From an uncultured Rickettsiales bacterium (lineage in GTDB: Bacteria > Pseudomonadota > Alphaproteobacteria > Rs-D84), in contig CAMWQN010000008.1 of NCBI GenBank assembly GCA_947176385.1, positions 1 to 40,756 on the forward strand: DNA of 40,756 nucleotides, in the 5' to 3' direction. A program made the position numbers and the translations under genes. Below are positions 31,025 to 40,756 of the stretch, in pieces; position 1 is the first letter of the stretch, and the number at the start of each line of letters is the position of its first letter. Below the pieces are notes generated by a model that saw only the letters and a list, made by a program, of their open reading frames with translations, searched no databases and was not told where the DNA came from.

Positions 31025-32182
31025 TTATGCATTTTGCCCGGCAACATATCCGGATGCCCATGCCCAGTGCAGATTAAAACCACCCAGATCACCTGCGATA
31101 TCCAGCACTTCGCCGACAAAGAATAATCCACGACATAATTTTGATTCCATTGTCTTGGATGATATGGCGTCTGTTGCGACGCCGCCGCGAACAACCTCGG
31201 CACTTTGCAGGGTGTGTAACTTTATTTTATCACGTGGGATGAATATGTCAGATATTTGTGTGGCGATTTGTTTTAATTCCGTGTCTTTGTAATCTGCAAT
31301 GTTTTTTGTGTCGTCACCCGCAATCCAGCGTGCAACCCGATTTGGCATATGTTCAGATAAAACATTTGCTAAAATTCGACGACCATTTATTTGTTTGGCA
31401 ACACGCAATATGTCAAATACATTTACACCCGGCATCAGGTTTATATGTATCCCGTTTGATATGTCGCGCACACTTGCCCGATATGTTGCGGGACCACCGA
31501 CACCAAAATGCGTAAATAAAATTGAATCTGTGAAATGTTCACCAGCAACGGTAATTTCAACTGGCATTGATGTGCCAGCCAGCGCAGATGAAAATATATC
31601 TGTCGCAATCGCACACAGGGCGGGGCGCACTGGTATAATTTTGTGACCAAATTCTTTGGCAATTTTGTAACCGATATCAGATACACCCAGGCTTGCAAAT
31701 GAAGTGCCACCGGTTGCAATGATTACAGATTCCGCAACAAATATTCCTTTGTCTGTTATGATGGAAAAAGTGTCATTATCTTTTTTGATACCTGTAACCG
31801 TGGTACGTGTATATAAATCCGCATGATGTGCATCATTGCGTAATGCATCGGTGATTATGGACGCACCATCTGCGCAAAAATATTGACCAGGTGTTTTCTG
31901 AACTGTCTGAATATTATGCTGCTGGGTCCACACCAACATATTATATGGGCTAAACTGTGCCAGGGCACTGCGAACAAAATCAGGATTTTCACCAAAGTAC
32001 CTGGTACGTGCAGCGGCAGTATTTGTTAAATTGCAACGTCCGCCACCGGATGCATTAACCTTGCGCAGGGGGAATGTGCCCATGTCTAATATTGCAACAC
32101 GTCGTGCACGTTTTGTCGCAGATATTGCAGAAAACATACCACTCGCACCTGCACCAATTATAATAATATCATATTTTTTCAT
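31025..32182 (-). CDS. BaiN/HI0933-like FAD-dependent oxidoreductase
   Basis: ATG 32182 is chosen (MKKYDIIIIGAGASGMF opens the Rossmann dinucleotide motif GxGxxG); the frame upstream adds nine residues crossing the terminator side. The 385-residue flavoprotein shows the HI0933 hallmarks: NASGGGRCNLTN, YFCADGASIITDAL, VIIATGGTSFASLGVSDIGY, and a C-terminal RGGVATDAISSKTMESKLCRGLFFVGEVLDIAGDLGGFNLHWAWASG that binds FAD. Its substrate is unknown; BaiN relatives reduce bile-acid intermediates in gut clostridia, but most members have no known function. It stands alone, downstream of the giant gene and a terminator. Confidence 0.93.
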   Translation of the reverse strand: MKKYDIIIIGAGASGMFSAISATKRARRVAILDMGTFPLRKVNASGGGRCNLTNTAAARTRYFGENPDFVRSALAQFSPYNMLVWTQQHNIQTVQKTPGQYFCADGASIITDALRNDAHHADLYTRTTVTGIKKDNDTFSIITDKGIFVAESVIIATGGTSFASLGVSDIGYKIAKEFGHKIIPVRPALCAIATDIFSSALAGTSMPVEITVAGEHFTDSILFTHFGVGGPATYRASVRDISNGIHINLMPGVNVFDILRVAKQINGRRILANVLSEHMPNRVARWIAGDDTKNIADYKDTELKQIATQISDIFIPRDKIKLHTLQSAEVVRGGVATDAISSKTMESKLCRGLFFVGEVLDIAGDLGGFNLHWAWASGYVAGQNA

Positions 32183-32223
32183 ACTATAATCATATCGCGA
32201 TTTGGGCAAAAAATCTATTGTAA

Positions 32224-32246
32224 AAACGCCCCATTATGGGGCGTTT
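32224..32246. terminator. Terminator after the giant repeat protein gene
   Basis: A 9-bp stem AAACGCCCC / GGGGCGTTT with a 5-base loop. On the minus strand it is followed by T5, three bases after the stop of the giant gene. Confidence 0.9.
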
Positions 32247-32249
32247 GGA

Positions 32250-35200
32250 TTACCAAGTTGTATATCCTTGTTTACAGGTGCGTATGCATTTCTTGCGTGA
32301 TGCATCCCATCTTCTGGTACCTGTATCGTCTTCGTATCCGTTTACTTCGCAAATCGGTACGCATTCATTGTTTTCCAGGTTATATAATTCGCCCTGGTAC
32401 AGACATGCGGCAATTTCGCAACCACGGATATATGTGCTGACGGCTGCTTCGCCCAGGATACTGAACCGGTTCTTGCACTGACCGCATTGTTTTGAACGTT
32501 CATTTGTTTCGGTCGGATCATTTGTGTATCCTGCATCGCATGATGTTGCCACACATTCACCCCAAGAATTTGTACGTGTATTCCATTCTTTGACACCGAC
32601 ACCATGTTCAACAGCGCATACCTGTTCATTTGTGACGCATGCATTAGATGCAATATGATATCCATCTTCGCATTCTTCAATCATACATGTACTGAAGCTG
32701 CCCAGTTTTGAATCCCATGTTTGCGATGCACGAACAGCGTGTGCAGCATCACATGTTTTGACATTAGCTTCGCATGATTGACCATTTGGATGGTATCCGA
32801 TTTCGCATGATGCCACCATACAGTTGCCACGTGGCAGGTATGACAGTGCATGTTCACGGTTACATGGTACGCATTTGCCGTTTTTCAGTTCATAGATGTT
32901 GCGGCAAGATCTTTCTTGGCATACATTATCAACGATTTCGCATTCGTTACCATTGTCGGACAGACCTTCGAAGTCGCAGTCTGTTGGCCAGTATTCTTTT
33001 GGTCGGACAGGCAACGCTGTACCGCCAGTGATTTTATATGCTTCACACTTGCGATAGCAGTCTTCTTTCTTGGTCGCCAATCCGTCTGTGAATGACCAAT
33101 CTGCAGGGCAACTCTGTGGACCAACAGGTACATTCGGATTATCCGGGTCTGTGCCGCCACAGAATGAGCCTTCTGGACAGATTTCGCACTTGTTGTTGGT
33201 CAGATAATATCCTGGCTTACATGTTGTAACCTTACATGTATTCGTATTGTTTGCAGAAACACGACCGGTTATCAATGCAGAGTTTACAATATCACCTGTT
33301 GTACAGTCACGATAGCACTGATCCTGCGATGATATACCTTTGTCAGATTTTGGATAATTCGCAGGGCAACTCTGTGGACCGACAGGTACATTCGGATTAT
33401 CTGGGTCTGTGCCGCCACAGAACGAACCTTCTGGACAGACTTCGCACTTGTTGTTGGTCTTGTAGTATCCAGCATTACATACTGTCACTATACATTCTGT
33501 GCATCCTGCTGTATATGAAGCAACTGTTTTGTTCACAGAACCATCATGATGACATGTATTCTGACCTGAACCTTGTGAAATCGTACATGCCAGTTTTTCC
33601 AGATAACAGTCTTTGCTGGTTGTGCTGGTTGTACCAGTGGTCTTACCATTTGCAGGGCATGCGATACGCATACATGTATCGTTTGCGCCGGACCCTGTGC
33701 AGGTACCTGCTGGGCGATAGTAGTTTTGTCCCACAGCAACACATGCATCTGTTACAGCAATACCGTTTGTGACCGGACGGTAGTAACCACCTTCACAAGA
33801 TGTAATGACCTTGTCGCTGCAGTTTTTATCGTACTGACCCTTCACACCAGTTGTGCTGACTGAATCCTTGTTAAATTCGCACAATTTAGTACCAGTTCCA
33901 TGTGGTACGTCATATGGTACGCGTAATACACATGCCTCTGGGCTGGATGCAGTGGTTGTGGTTGTTTCGCCATTCTTGGTCGCGCCAGTTGCATCAACAC
34001 GGGCAGGGCAGATTTCATTATTCAATGCACCTTCTGTACTATAATGATTCAGACCTGCTGCCTCGCATACTGTGGCATTCGCTGCTGGGCGATAGTAACC
34101 TGCATCACAGTATCTGATTTGCGTGCTGGTGCAAGCATTGCTGTATGCTGTAAATCCATCCCATGTGCATGTCTGTGTACCCTTACCATGACCACCATTT
34201 GGTGTATATGGTACATTTGTCAGATAGCATGCTGTGCTGGCGGTACTGGTTGTGCTGGCTGTTGTACCACGGGCAGTGGATGTTGTTGGTGCCACGCCAT
34301 CAGCAGAATATACATGGATTGTACCTTCTGCACACTGGGTGCGTGATGTGCTTGAACCGTCACTCCAATATCCTGCACCGACCGCTTCGCACTTGTCTGC
34401 GCTGGTGCTGGTCCCATGGTAATAACCCGCTGCACACTTTGTGATATTGAATGCACGGCAGTTGGCTGTATATGCACCTGCGGCTGTTGCATCACATGTC
34501 TGTGTACCTTGGGTGACATGATTTGCCGTTGAAGTATAACTTAACCCTGTTTTATAACATGCTGTTACAGCTGTATTAACTGTACCGGTTGTCAAACCGT
34601 TGTCTGGGCATGGAATGCGCATACATGTATCTGTTTCGCCAGAACCTGTGCAAAGACCTGCTGCGCGGTAATAGTTTTGACCCACAGCGACGCATGCATC
34701 AGTTGCACCCGCCTGGCGATAGTAACCACCGTCGCATGATGTAATAACCCTGTCACTACAGTTTTTATCGTACTGACCTTTTTCTTTGGTTGTTTCGTTT
34801 ACAGAATCTTCGTTAAATTCGCACAGTTTTGTACCTGCACCATGTGGCACGTCATATGGCACGCGCAACATACATGCACCAGAATTAGTTGCAGTTTCAA
34901 CCTTGCCGGATGCGGTTTCGGCTGATATTGCGGTTTCACCATTCTTTACATTGCCATCTGCATCTGTACGTGCTGGACACTGTTCTGAAACCAACGATCC
35001 GTTTGTACTATATCTGTCAGCACCGGCTGGGACGCATACCTTGTCAGTTGCATTTTTACGATAGTATCCAGCATCACAGAATCGAATAACCTGTGTTGTG
35101 CAGTCTTCATCATAGTTACTGAAACCATTCCATTTACATGTCTGGGTACCCTTACCATGTGCACCAGTTGGTGTAAATGGCACCAGTTCCAAAAGGCAAT

Positions 35201-38200
35201 CAGTTGCTTTGGTGCTGGTTGTACCTGCCGTTGTACCGGCTTTTGTGCTGACAACTGGATCCGTGCCATCAGAAGCATATGTGTGTATGGTGTCCGAAGC
35301 GCATTGTGTACGATCTTTGCCTGTACCATTGCTCCAATATCCCTTACCAACTGCTTCGCAAGCATCTGCAGCAGTGCTGGTGCCATGGTAGTAACCAGCC
35401 GCACATGTTGTGACATTATGGTTTGTACATTTTGTGGCATCATAGTTGTATGCGCCATCAGCGTTTGCTGGACAGCTGGCTGTACCGTTTTTAACGTGTT
35501 TTGCATCAGATGTATATGCCACGTTATTCTTGATACATTGTGTCTTGGCAGTTGCGCTTGCCTGCGATGAAATATTTGCAGGTGTGACAGCGTGACCCGG
35601 ACATTCTGTACGACCGCAATAATTCTTGCCATCATTAGAATTACACTTTGTCGTTCCTTCGCAGTAATATCCGCTTTCGCATGGTTTACAACTGTTGATG
35701 TCACCAGTACCCGGATAGTATTTACCCGCAGGGCAGGTTATCGGTTGTGACAACCAATGTGCGACAATGGTCATATTGTCTGCTGGTTCCAATGTATTTG
35801 TCATGAAAGTACCACTTGCATTTACCACTTCAACCGTATCGTTATAGTAGTATCCACCAAATTCATCCCCAGAACCACTTGGAACTGTTAACTTGGTCAG
35901 TTTATTTGTTGCTGCTGCGTCACTGTACCAACCGGTTGCATACTTCATGTATATAGTCGTATTGGCACTGCCGTTGTTTGAATTGACCGTTACCGGATAA
36001 GTTTTTGGTGTCCATTTCGCATACAGTGTGATTGCACTCAGTCTGTCTGTTGGGATTGATGTTAACGCAGTCCCTGTCAGACCAGAGTTTTCATACCAAC
36101 CCACGAACGTATATCCTGTACGTATTACATTTGCAGCGGTTGGCAATGTGCGATTGGATGTTGCAACGGTAAAGTTACGGATAGGATTACCGGTCAGGGT
36201 ATAATCTGTACCTTCACCACTATATGTGACGGACCATCCTTCACCAACAACGCATGTTGCATTTGTTGAACCTGTTGTGCTGTTTTCAGGCTGTGCGACA
36301 TATCCATCTGCGCAACTGGCGTTATAATAGCATGCCGCATAGTTTTGTGTTCCCGCAATCAGCGCTGCACGAGAGTTTCCTTGTGCATCTGTCACAGGAT
36401 TCTTTACACCGATAATCGCGCCATCTTTGGTGATGTTTTCTTTCTGACATTCCTTGAAACATGCATTGGCATCTTTAGAAGTTGTACCTGCTGTTGTACC
36501 ACCTGTCGGACATGCTGTGCGCATACATGTATCATTTGTCTTGGTTGGATTTGCGTTACATGAGCCTGATGCACGATAATAGCCTTTGCCTACTTCTTCG
36601 CAAGCACCTTGCTTAGAATACGGACTTTCTGACTTAATCGGCACATAGTATCCATCAATACAAGATGTTACCGTAAAATTACAGTCTTTTTCATAAACAG
36701 CATTACCATTTGTTCCGCTGGTATATTTGCAGACCGTATTTGCAGTACCGTTTTTAGTGGTACCAGTTTTCGGTATTTGAACACCAGTCAGTGATTCTTG
36801 ACACTGATTGATGTTGGTTGCACCTGTTCCATCAGACGTATCGGATGACAGTGTACCATTCAGTGTACTCTTTGGACATTTGATAAAGCATCCTGCTGCA
36901 CCTTGATATGCCTTTTCCAATCCTGCTGCACCTTCACCTGGGCAGTATTCGCCTGTGCGACATGGTGCCATGGTTGTGCCAGTACCAGTGTAATATTTAC
37001 CTGCAACGCATGTTACTGGAACACCTTGCCAGATTGCAGTCAATGCGGTATTTGCAGTCAGTGTTGGCTTTGATTCAACGAATGTACCGTTTGCATTGAT
37101 TACTTTGTTATTGTCTGCATCCTTATAACCACCAAATGAATAGTTTGCTTTTGTTGGTACATTTACCTTGGTCAGCGATGTTGTTGCCCCGGAATTAGAA
37201 TACCAACCATGGTTATATTTTGCATAGATTGGACCTGTTGTTCCGCCAGTGCCACCATCGTGATTCAATGTGACAGTGACTGTCTTTGCTTCACATGTTG
37301 CAGTCGCAGTACCTTCATTCTTCTTATCATATCCTGTTGCACATGTCAGGTTATATGTACATGACGGATATGCAGAGCCTGAATAGTTCAATGTTGCCTT
37401 TACAGGTGTTTTGCTACCGACAGTTGTTGTTCCATCCTTGATAGATTCTGTCGCGCAAGAGATATAGCAGTCTGTTATCAGGCTGGATGTTTCACTTGCT
37501 GTTGTACCACCAGTTGGACATGTGCTATACATACATGTATCATTTGTCTTTGTCGGATTTGCGTTACATGTGCCAGCAGCACGATAATTCCCTATACCTA
37601 CCTTTTCACAAGTACCTTGTTTTGAATATGGGCTTTCTGACTTAACCGGTACATAGTACCCAGCAATACAGGATGTCACTGTGAAAGAGCAGTCTTTTTC
37701 ATAAACCGCCTTGCCGTTTTCTATGCCGCTGGTGTATTCACAGACTGTATTCGCAGTACCAGTTTTTGTCGTGTCAGTTTTTGGTATTTTTACGTCAGTC
37801 AGTGATTCACGACACTGTGTTATCGCAGTTGCTTTATTTGCACTGGTTGATAATTTTCCACCATTTGCACTGGTTGGGCATGCCACGCGGCATCCAACAC
37901 CGCCATCGATACCTGTTGTGCCTGTACCTGGGCAGTAATACCCATCACTGGCAGAGCAGTCAACCATGCTGGTGCCTGTGCCCGGATAGTATTTACCCGC
38001 CTCGCAGTCCAGTGTACCCAATGTACATGTTCTGGCTTCTGCATTCTTGGTATAGTGTGTGTCACATGTAAAGTCATTATTGCCAGGGCATGTCGCATGT
38101 GCCGGACAACTTGCCCATTTAGCATAGAATGTCTTGTTGCCCGTAGAGCCCTTTGCAATTTGTGTGACTTTATTCGTAAATGCTGCTTCTGTATACCATC

Positions 38201-40756
38201 CATCAAACAAGAAACCATTACGTGTGGGACTTTGCAGGGTAATAGTATTTGTTGCAATGGTATATGTACTTGGATTGTCTGAAGCATTAGTACCATTGTT
38301 CAGTGTATACGAAATAGTGTATGGAATCGCTGTACAAGTAGGGGTAGCAGTTGCATTACCACTGATAGTGTATCCACTATTGCAACTTGTTGTATAAGTA
38401 CAAGCACCAGCATCTGATACTGATAATGTGCATGACCCATTTGCAGGTGATGTACAGTTTTTGCACCATGCTGCGTATAACGTTGCGTTCGCAGTAAATG
38501 TTGTGTTACCAGGTAATGTACCAGCCTTGGTCACACGTTGTGTACCTGTGCTGCCATTTGCAGTCAAGTCAGCAACCTGCGCAGTATAATAACCACGGAA
38601 TGTGTATCCACTGCGGGTTGGTGCAGTTACACTTGTTATTGTTGTACCAGCACTATTGGTCCACTTGGTTGCATATACTTCTTTGGCTGTACCTGTACCA
38701 CCACTGCCGTTATTATCGTTCAGGGTAATGGTGTAGGTGTTTGCTGTACATGTGGGTGTCCGTGTGCCATTACCACTGATAGTATAGTTTGCATTACAAC
38801 TTGTTGTATATGTACAACCACCTGTTGCTTCGTTAACAGTTAACGAACATGTACCATTAGTTACAGTTGCACAGTTTTGGCACCATTGTGCATTCAATGT
38901 CGTATTACCAACAGTTGTATATTTGTATGATGTGTTTGATTTAGGATAACTGCCACCCCATCCAGCAAAGGTGTAACCACTGCGTGTAAATGTATTTGAT
39001 GCCTTGGTTGTAAAGTTTGCATTGTATGTTACAGACTGTGTCTGATTACTTCCTGTACCACCATTTGCTGCATATGTTATTGTATATCCAGTTGCTGTAC
39101 ATGATGGTGTCGCAGTGCCATTACCTGTCAAATTGCCATACCCATCTTCACAGGATGTTGTATAACTACAAACATTGTTTACTACACCATTATATGTACA
39201 TGTTGCACCTGTTCCTGGATTACATGCAGCGCACTGACTGGTTCCCCAGCGTGCATATAATGTCGTTGTGGTATCTGTTTTGTCCCACGTTTTAGCACTT
39301 GCGCCACTTGCGGTATAGTATTGCGTGCCACCACTTGTCTTATCATAGTAACCAGCAAATATATAGTTCGTACGTGTTGGCATTGTCGCTGTTGGCATCG
39401 CGTTGCCATATGTCGGGGTTACGCTTGTTGTGCCACCTGTACCGCTTTGTTGATCCAATGTAACACTGGATGTGATTTTTTGGCATGAACACCCGTTGCC
39501 GGTACATGTTGTTCCGCGATTTGTGCCACCGCTAGTACTGTATCCTGTCGAGCATATGCCACTATATGCGCATGCACCCGTTGTTGTGCTTAATGAAACT
39601 ACTGATCCTGTTCCATTTTTTGCAGCGGTACATCCTGTCCATTTTGCATACAGTGTGACTGTACCATTGTTGGTGGTTGTTAAATTCTTTGCAGTTGTTA
39701 ATCCTACCGCATAGCTTGTTCCGGTACCTGCTTCATTTGAATTCCATCCATCAAAACTATATGAGTTTTTATATAATGTTCCACGGTCTGCGAATGCTGG
39801 ACAGTTTTGATCATAAGTACATGTAATAGAAGTCTTGCTAGCAGTACCTCCTGTTGCGCTGTTACCATTAAATGCGACAGTGTAAGTATTTGCAGTGCAG
39901 CTTGGGTTATATTTATTGTTGTTAACAATGGTGTTATATCCACTCTTACAACTTGTTGTATATGTACAAGTGTTATTGACAACCGACAGAGAACACGTTG
40001 CACCAGTTCCTGCACTGCATGCTTGGCAGGTTGTCCACTTGGCGTATAACGTAATCGTTTTACCATTTTCTGTTGTTAAATTTTTGACTGATTCAGAATT
40101 TGAGTATTTAACATTACCAGTGGCTGTTTCTGCCCATCCAGCAAATATACTGTTGGTTTTTGTATATCCATTTGCAGTCAAATTTTTGGCTGTATCATAA
40201 ACGTGGCTACTGTTTGCGGTACTACCACCTGTATTTCCGTTTCCATTATATGTAACGGTGTATGTGTTCGCATCACAAATAGGATTATATTTGCCACTGT
40301 TTTGTAAATTGCTGTACCCGGATTTACACGCTGTGGTATATGTACATACACCTTTGGGTGCTGTCAATGTACATGTTGCGCCGGTGCCTGGACTGCATGC
40401 TGTACAACCGCTTGGTGAACCTGCTGATGCCCAGATTGCATATAAAGTAACTGTGCCGTTATTCTCTGTTGTTAAATTCGTAACAGATGCTTTGTTTACA
40501 TATGTTGCAGATGTTGCTGTACTGCTGGTTGCCCATCCAACAAATTTATTGGTTCCATTCGTAAATCCGTTATCGGTCAGATTCTTGGCAACACCATATG
40601 TATGTGAGCTGTTATCCATTGTGCCAGTGGCGCTGGCTGCATTTTTATTGTATACCACAGTATATGTATTTGCAGCACATGATGGAGTAGCGGTTGCATT
40701 GCCACTGATAGTGTATCCACTATTGCAACTTGTTGTATAAGTACAAGCACCAGCAT
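32250..40756 (-). CDS. Giant Cys-rich protein with InlB/Listeria-Bacteroides B-repeats, partial at right edge
   Basis: The frame is open to the right edge: residues before the GTG at 40658 continue the repeat pattern (ACTYTTSCNSGYTISGN), so the N-terminus is outside and at least 2,834 residues are visible. The N-terminal two thirds alternate about ten B-repeats (YTVTYNGNGNTGG...FAGW...LTTENG...TLYAKW, 65-85 residues each) with Cys-rich linkers (CxxC-xGTGATC...CTYTTSCxxGY). From about 35750 to 32250 the protein is purely Cys-rich, with CxxGYY, CPEGSFCGG and similar disulphide-type modules resembling GCC2/EGF-like receptor repeats. It ends CKQGYTTW with no visible membrane anchor or autotransporter barrel. 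It is probably an exported adhesin or surface layer component (inference). Confidence 0.85.
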   Translation of the reverse strand, partial: AGACTYTTSCNSGYTISGNATATPSCAANTYTVVYNKNAASATGTMDNSSHTYGVAKNLTDNGFTNGTNKFVGWATSSTATSATYVNKASVTNLTTENNGTVTLYAIWASAGSPSGCTACSPGTGATCTLTAPKGVCTYTTACKSGYSNLQNSGKYNPICDANTYTVTYNGNGNTGGSTANSSHVYDTAKNLTANGYTKTNSIFAGWAETATGNVKYSNSESVKNLTTENGKTITLYAKWTTCQACSAGTGATCSLSVVNNTCTYTTSCKSGYNTIVNNNKYNPSCTANTYTVAFNGNSATGGTASKTSITCTYDQNCPAFADRGTLYKNSYSFDGWNSNEAGTGTSYAVGLTTAKNLTTTNNGTVTLYAKWTGCTAAKNGTGSVVSLSTTTGACAYSGICSTGYSTSGGTNRGTTCTGNGCSCQKITSSVTLDQQSGTGGTTSVTPTYGNAMPTATMPTRTNYIFAGYYDKTSGGTQYYTASGASAKTWDKTDTTTTLYARWGTSQCAACNPGTGATCTYNGVVNNVCSYTTSCEDGYGNLTGNGTATPSCTATGYTITYAANGGTGSNQTQSVTYNANFTTKASNTFTRSGYTFAGWGGSYPKSNTSYKYTTVGNTTLNAQWCQNCATVTNGTCSLTVNEATGGCTYTTSCNANYTISGNGTRTPTCTANTYTITLNDNNGSGGTGTAKEVYATKWTNSAGTTITSVTAPTRSGYTFRGYYTAQVADLTANGSTGTQRVTKAGTLPGNTTFTANATLYAAWCKNCTSPANGSCTLSVSDAGACTYTTSCNSGYTISGNATATPTCTAIPYTISYTLNNGTNASDNPSTYTIATNTITLQSPTRNGFLFDGWYTEAAFTNKVTQIAKGSTGNKTFYAKWASCPAHATCPGNNDFTCDTHYTKNAEARTCTLGTLDCEAGKYYPGTGTSMVDCSASDGYYCPGTGTTGIDGGVGCRVACPTSANGGKLSTSANKATAITQCRESLTDVKIPKTDTTKTGTANTVCEYTSGIENGKAVYEKDCSFTVTSCIAGYYVPVKSESPYSKQGTCEKVGIGNYRAAGTCNANPTKTNDTCMYSTCPTGGTTASETSSLITDCYISCATESIKDGTTTVGSKTPVKATLNYSGSAYPSCTYNLTCATGYDKKNEGTATATCEAKTVTVTLNHDGGTGGTTGPIYAKYNHGWYSNSGATTSLTKVNVPTKANYSFGGYKDADNNKVINANGTFVESKPTLTANTALTAIWQGVPVTCVAGKYYTGTGTTMAPCRTGEYCPGEGAAGLEKAYQGAAGCFIKCPKSTLNGTLSSDTSDGTGATNINQCQESLTGVQIPKTGTTKNGTANTVCKYTSGTNGNAVYEKDCNFTVTSCIDGYYVPIKSESPYSKQGACEEVGKGYYRASGSCNANPTKTNDTCMRTACPTGGTTAGTTSKDANACFKECQKENITKDGAIIGVKNPVTDAQGNSRAALIAGTQNYAACYYNASCADGYVAQPENSTTGSTNATCVVGEGWSVTYSGEGTDYTLTGNPIRNFTVATSNRTLPTAANVIRTGYTFVGWYENSGLTGTALTSIPTDRLSAITLYAKWTPKTYPVTVNSNNGSANTTIYMKYATGWYSDAAATNKLTKLTVPSGSGDEFGGYYYNDTVEVVNASGTFMTNTLEPADNMTIVAHWLSQPITCPAGKYYPGTGDINSCKPCESGYYCEGTTKCNSNDGKNYCGRTECPGHAVTPANISSQASATAKTQCIKNNVAYTSDAKHVKNGTASCPANADGAYNYDATKCTNHNVTTCAAGYYHGTSTAADACEAVGKGYWSNGTGKDRTQCASDTIHTYASDGTDPVVSTKAGTTAGTTSTKATDCLLELVPFTPTGAHGKGTQTCKWNGFSNYDEDCTTQVIRFCDAGYYRKNATDKVCVPAGADRYSTNGSLVSEQCPARTDADGNVKNGETAISAETASGKVETATNSGACMLRVPYDVPHGAGTKLCEFNEDSVNETTKEKGQYDKNCSDRVITSCDGGYYRQAGATDACVAVGQNYYRAAGLCTGSGETDTCMRIPCPDNGLTTGTVNTAVTACYKTGLSYTSTANHVTQGTQTCDATAAGAYTANCRAFNITKCAAGYYHGTSTSADKCEAVGAGYWSDGSSTSRTQCAEGTIHVYSADGVAPTTSTARGTTASTTSTASTACYLTNVPYTPNGGHGKGTQTCTWDGFTAYSNACTSTQIRYCDAGYYRPAANATVCEAAGLNHYSTEGALNNEICPARVDATGATKNGETTTTTASSPEACVLRVPYDVPHGTGTKLCEFNKDSVSTTGVKGQYDKNCSDKVITSCEGGYYRPVTNGIAVTDACVAVGQNYYRPAGTCTGSGANDTCMRIACPANGKTTGTTSTTSKDCYLEKLACTISQGSGQNTCHHDGSVNKTVASYTAGCTECIVTVCNAGYYKTNNKCEVCPEGSFCGGTDPDNPNVPVGPQSCPANYPKSDKGISSQDQCYRDCTTGDIVNSALITGRVSANNTNTCKVTTCKPGYYLTNNKCEICPEGSFCGGTDPDNPNVPVGPQSCPADWSFTDGLATKKEDCYRKCEAYKITGGTALPVRPKEYWPTDCDFEGLSDNGNECEIVDNVCQERSCRNIYELKNGKCVPCNREHALSYLPRGNCMVASCEIGYHPNGQSCEANVKTCDAAHAVRASQTWDSKLGSFSTCMIEECEDGYHIASNACVTNEQVCAVEHGVGVKEWNTRTNSWGECVATSCDAGYTNDPTETNERSKQCGQCKNRFSILGEAAVSTYIRGCEIAACLYQGELYNLENNECVPICEVNGYEDDTGTRRWDASRKKCIRTCKQGYTTW
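33103..33459 (-). repeat. Tandem 258-bp module repeat (CPEGSFCGG module)
   Basis: 33103-33201 and 33361-33459 are almost identical for about 99 bases with a period of 258 bp (86 residues). They encode two copies of the CEICPEGSFCGGTDPDNPN-type module. Confidence 0.85.
33590..35520 (-). repeat. Two-copy super-repeat of about 0.95 kb
   Basis: The order AAGYYHGTST - GYWS - HGKGTQTC - CDAGYYR - YDVPHG(A/T)GTKLCEF - GQYDKNCSD - DACVAVGQNYYR occurs twice. Anchor words lie at 33899 versus 34840 and at 34412 versus 35381, giving a period of about 940-970 bp. An internal duplication of about 320 residues is the simplest reading. Confidence 0.8.
36330..37910 (-). repeat. Two-copy super-repeat with 1,008-bp period
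   Basis: The segment encoding IPKTxTTKxGTANTVC...YYVPxKSESPYSKQG...CNANPTKTNDTCM occurs near 36530-36770 and again near 37540-37790, offset by 1,008 bp, with most bases identical. Confidence 0.8.
38359..38413 (-). repeat. 55-bp exact direct repeat, copy 1 (copy 2 at 40702-40756)
   Basis: Identical to 40702-40756, which runs into the window edge. The two lie 2,343 bp apart in the same reading frame and encode the ACTYTTSCNSGYTISG linker. Confidence 0.9.

Noticed and set aside
32250..40756. Many plus-strand open frames opposite the giant gene
   Set aside because: They are antisense shadows created by the repetitive Cys/Thr/Gly codons; they have no ribosome sites and no recognisable domains.
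32250..40756. Regular repeats that might be a CRISPR array
   Set aside because: The repeats are diverged, keep one reading frame and encode known protein modules; spacing does not match repeat-spacer units.

Overview
The window reads as a moderately AT-rich alphaproteobacterial chromosome. The gene content fits a member of the gut or host-associated uncultured lineages of that class: an RNase J, a dac-holB-tatD-smpB block, XerC with the typical alphaproteobacterial tail, and a giant Cys-rich protein with InlB/Listeria-Bacteroides B-repeats. The lineage call is inference; no 16S gene is present.

Layout. 1-1830: the 3' part of an EcoRI-type adenine methyltransferase and a secreted PLD-type nuclease. 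1811-3988 (minus): two tandem family-2 glycosyltransferases. 4039-7619: lysS behind what looks like a complete Lys-peptide attenuator, then a RelA/SpoT-like protein and an orphan gene. 7644-12732: YjbR-like protein, cold-shock protein, LemA, rpsD, and a trpS-SIMPL-xerC run. 12790-16620 (mostly minus): RNase J, a metallothionein/EF-hand-like membrane protein, the DNA-binding protein HU and a small membrane protein; the RNase J and HU mRNAs both have long structured leaders. 16711-20164: a GT-A-like protein, an AlaRS lacking its C-terminal domain, and a small HTH gene behind a four-segment attenuator. 20202-24787 (minus): mtaB, D,D-carboxypeptidase, holB, tatD, smpB, tightly packed or overlapping. 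24848-25302: rpoZ followed at once by tRNA-Ser(GGA). 25303-25863: no protein gene but a dense set of inverted repeats that may be one or two RNA genes. 25864-28919: a three-gene unit of a PD-(D/E)XK-like nuclease, an MBL/beta-CASP-like nuclease and a degenerate FtsK-like motor. 28983-30936: two lipoproteins around ybaK. 31025-32182: a BaiN/HI0933-like flavoprotein. 32250 to the right edge: one minus-strand giant surface-type protein, cut by the window.

The most novel material is regulatory RNA and odd protein architecture. Four housekeeping or regulatory genes (lysS, the HTH gene, RNase J, HU) carry strongly structured leaders whose alternative pairings can be read directly. The three-gene nuclease / nuclease / dead-FtsK unit is the best candidate for an undescribed protein system.
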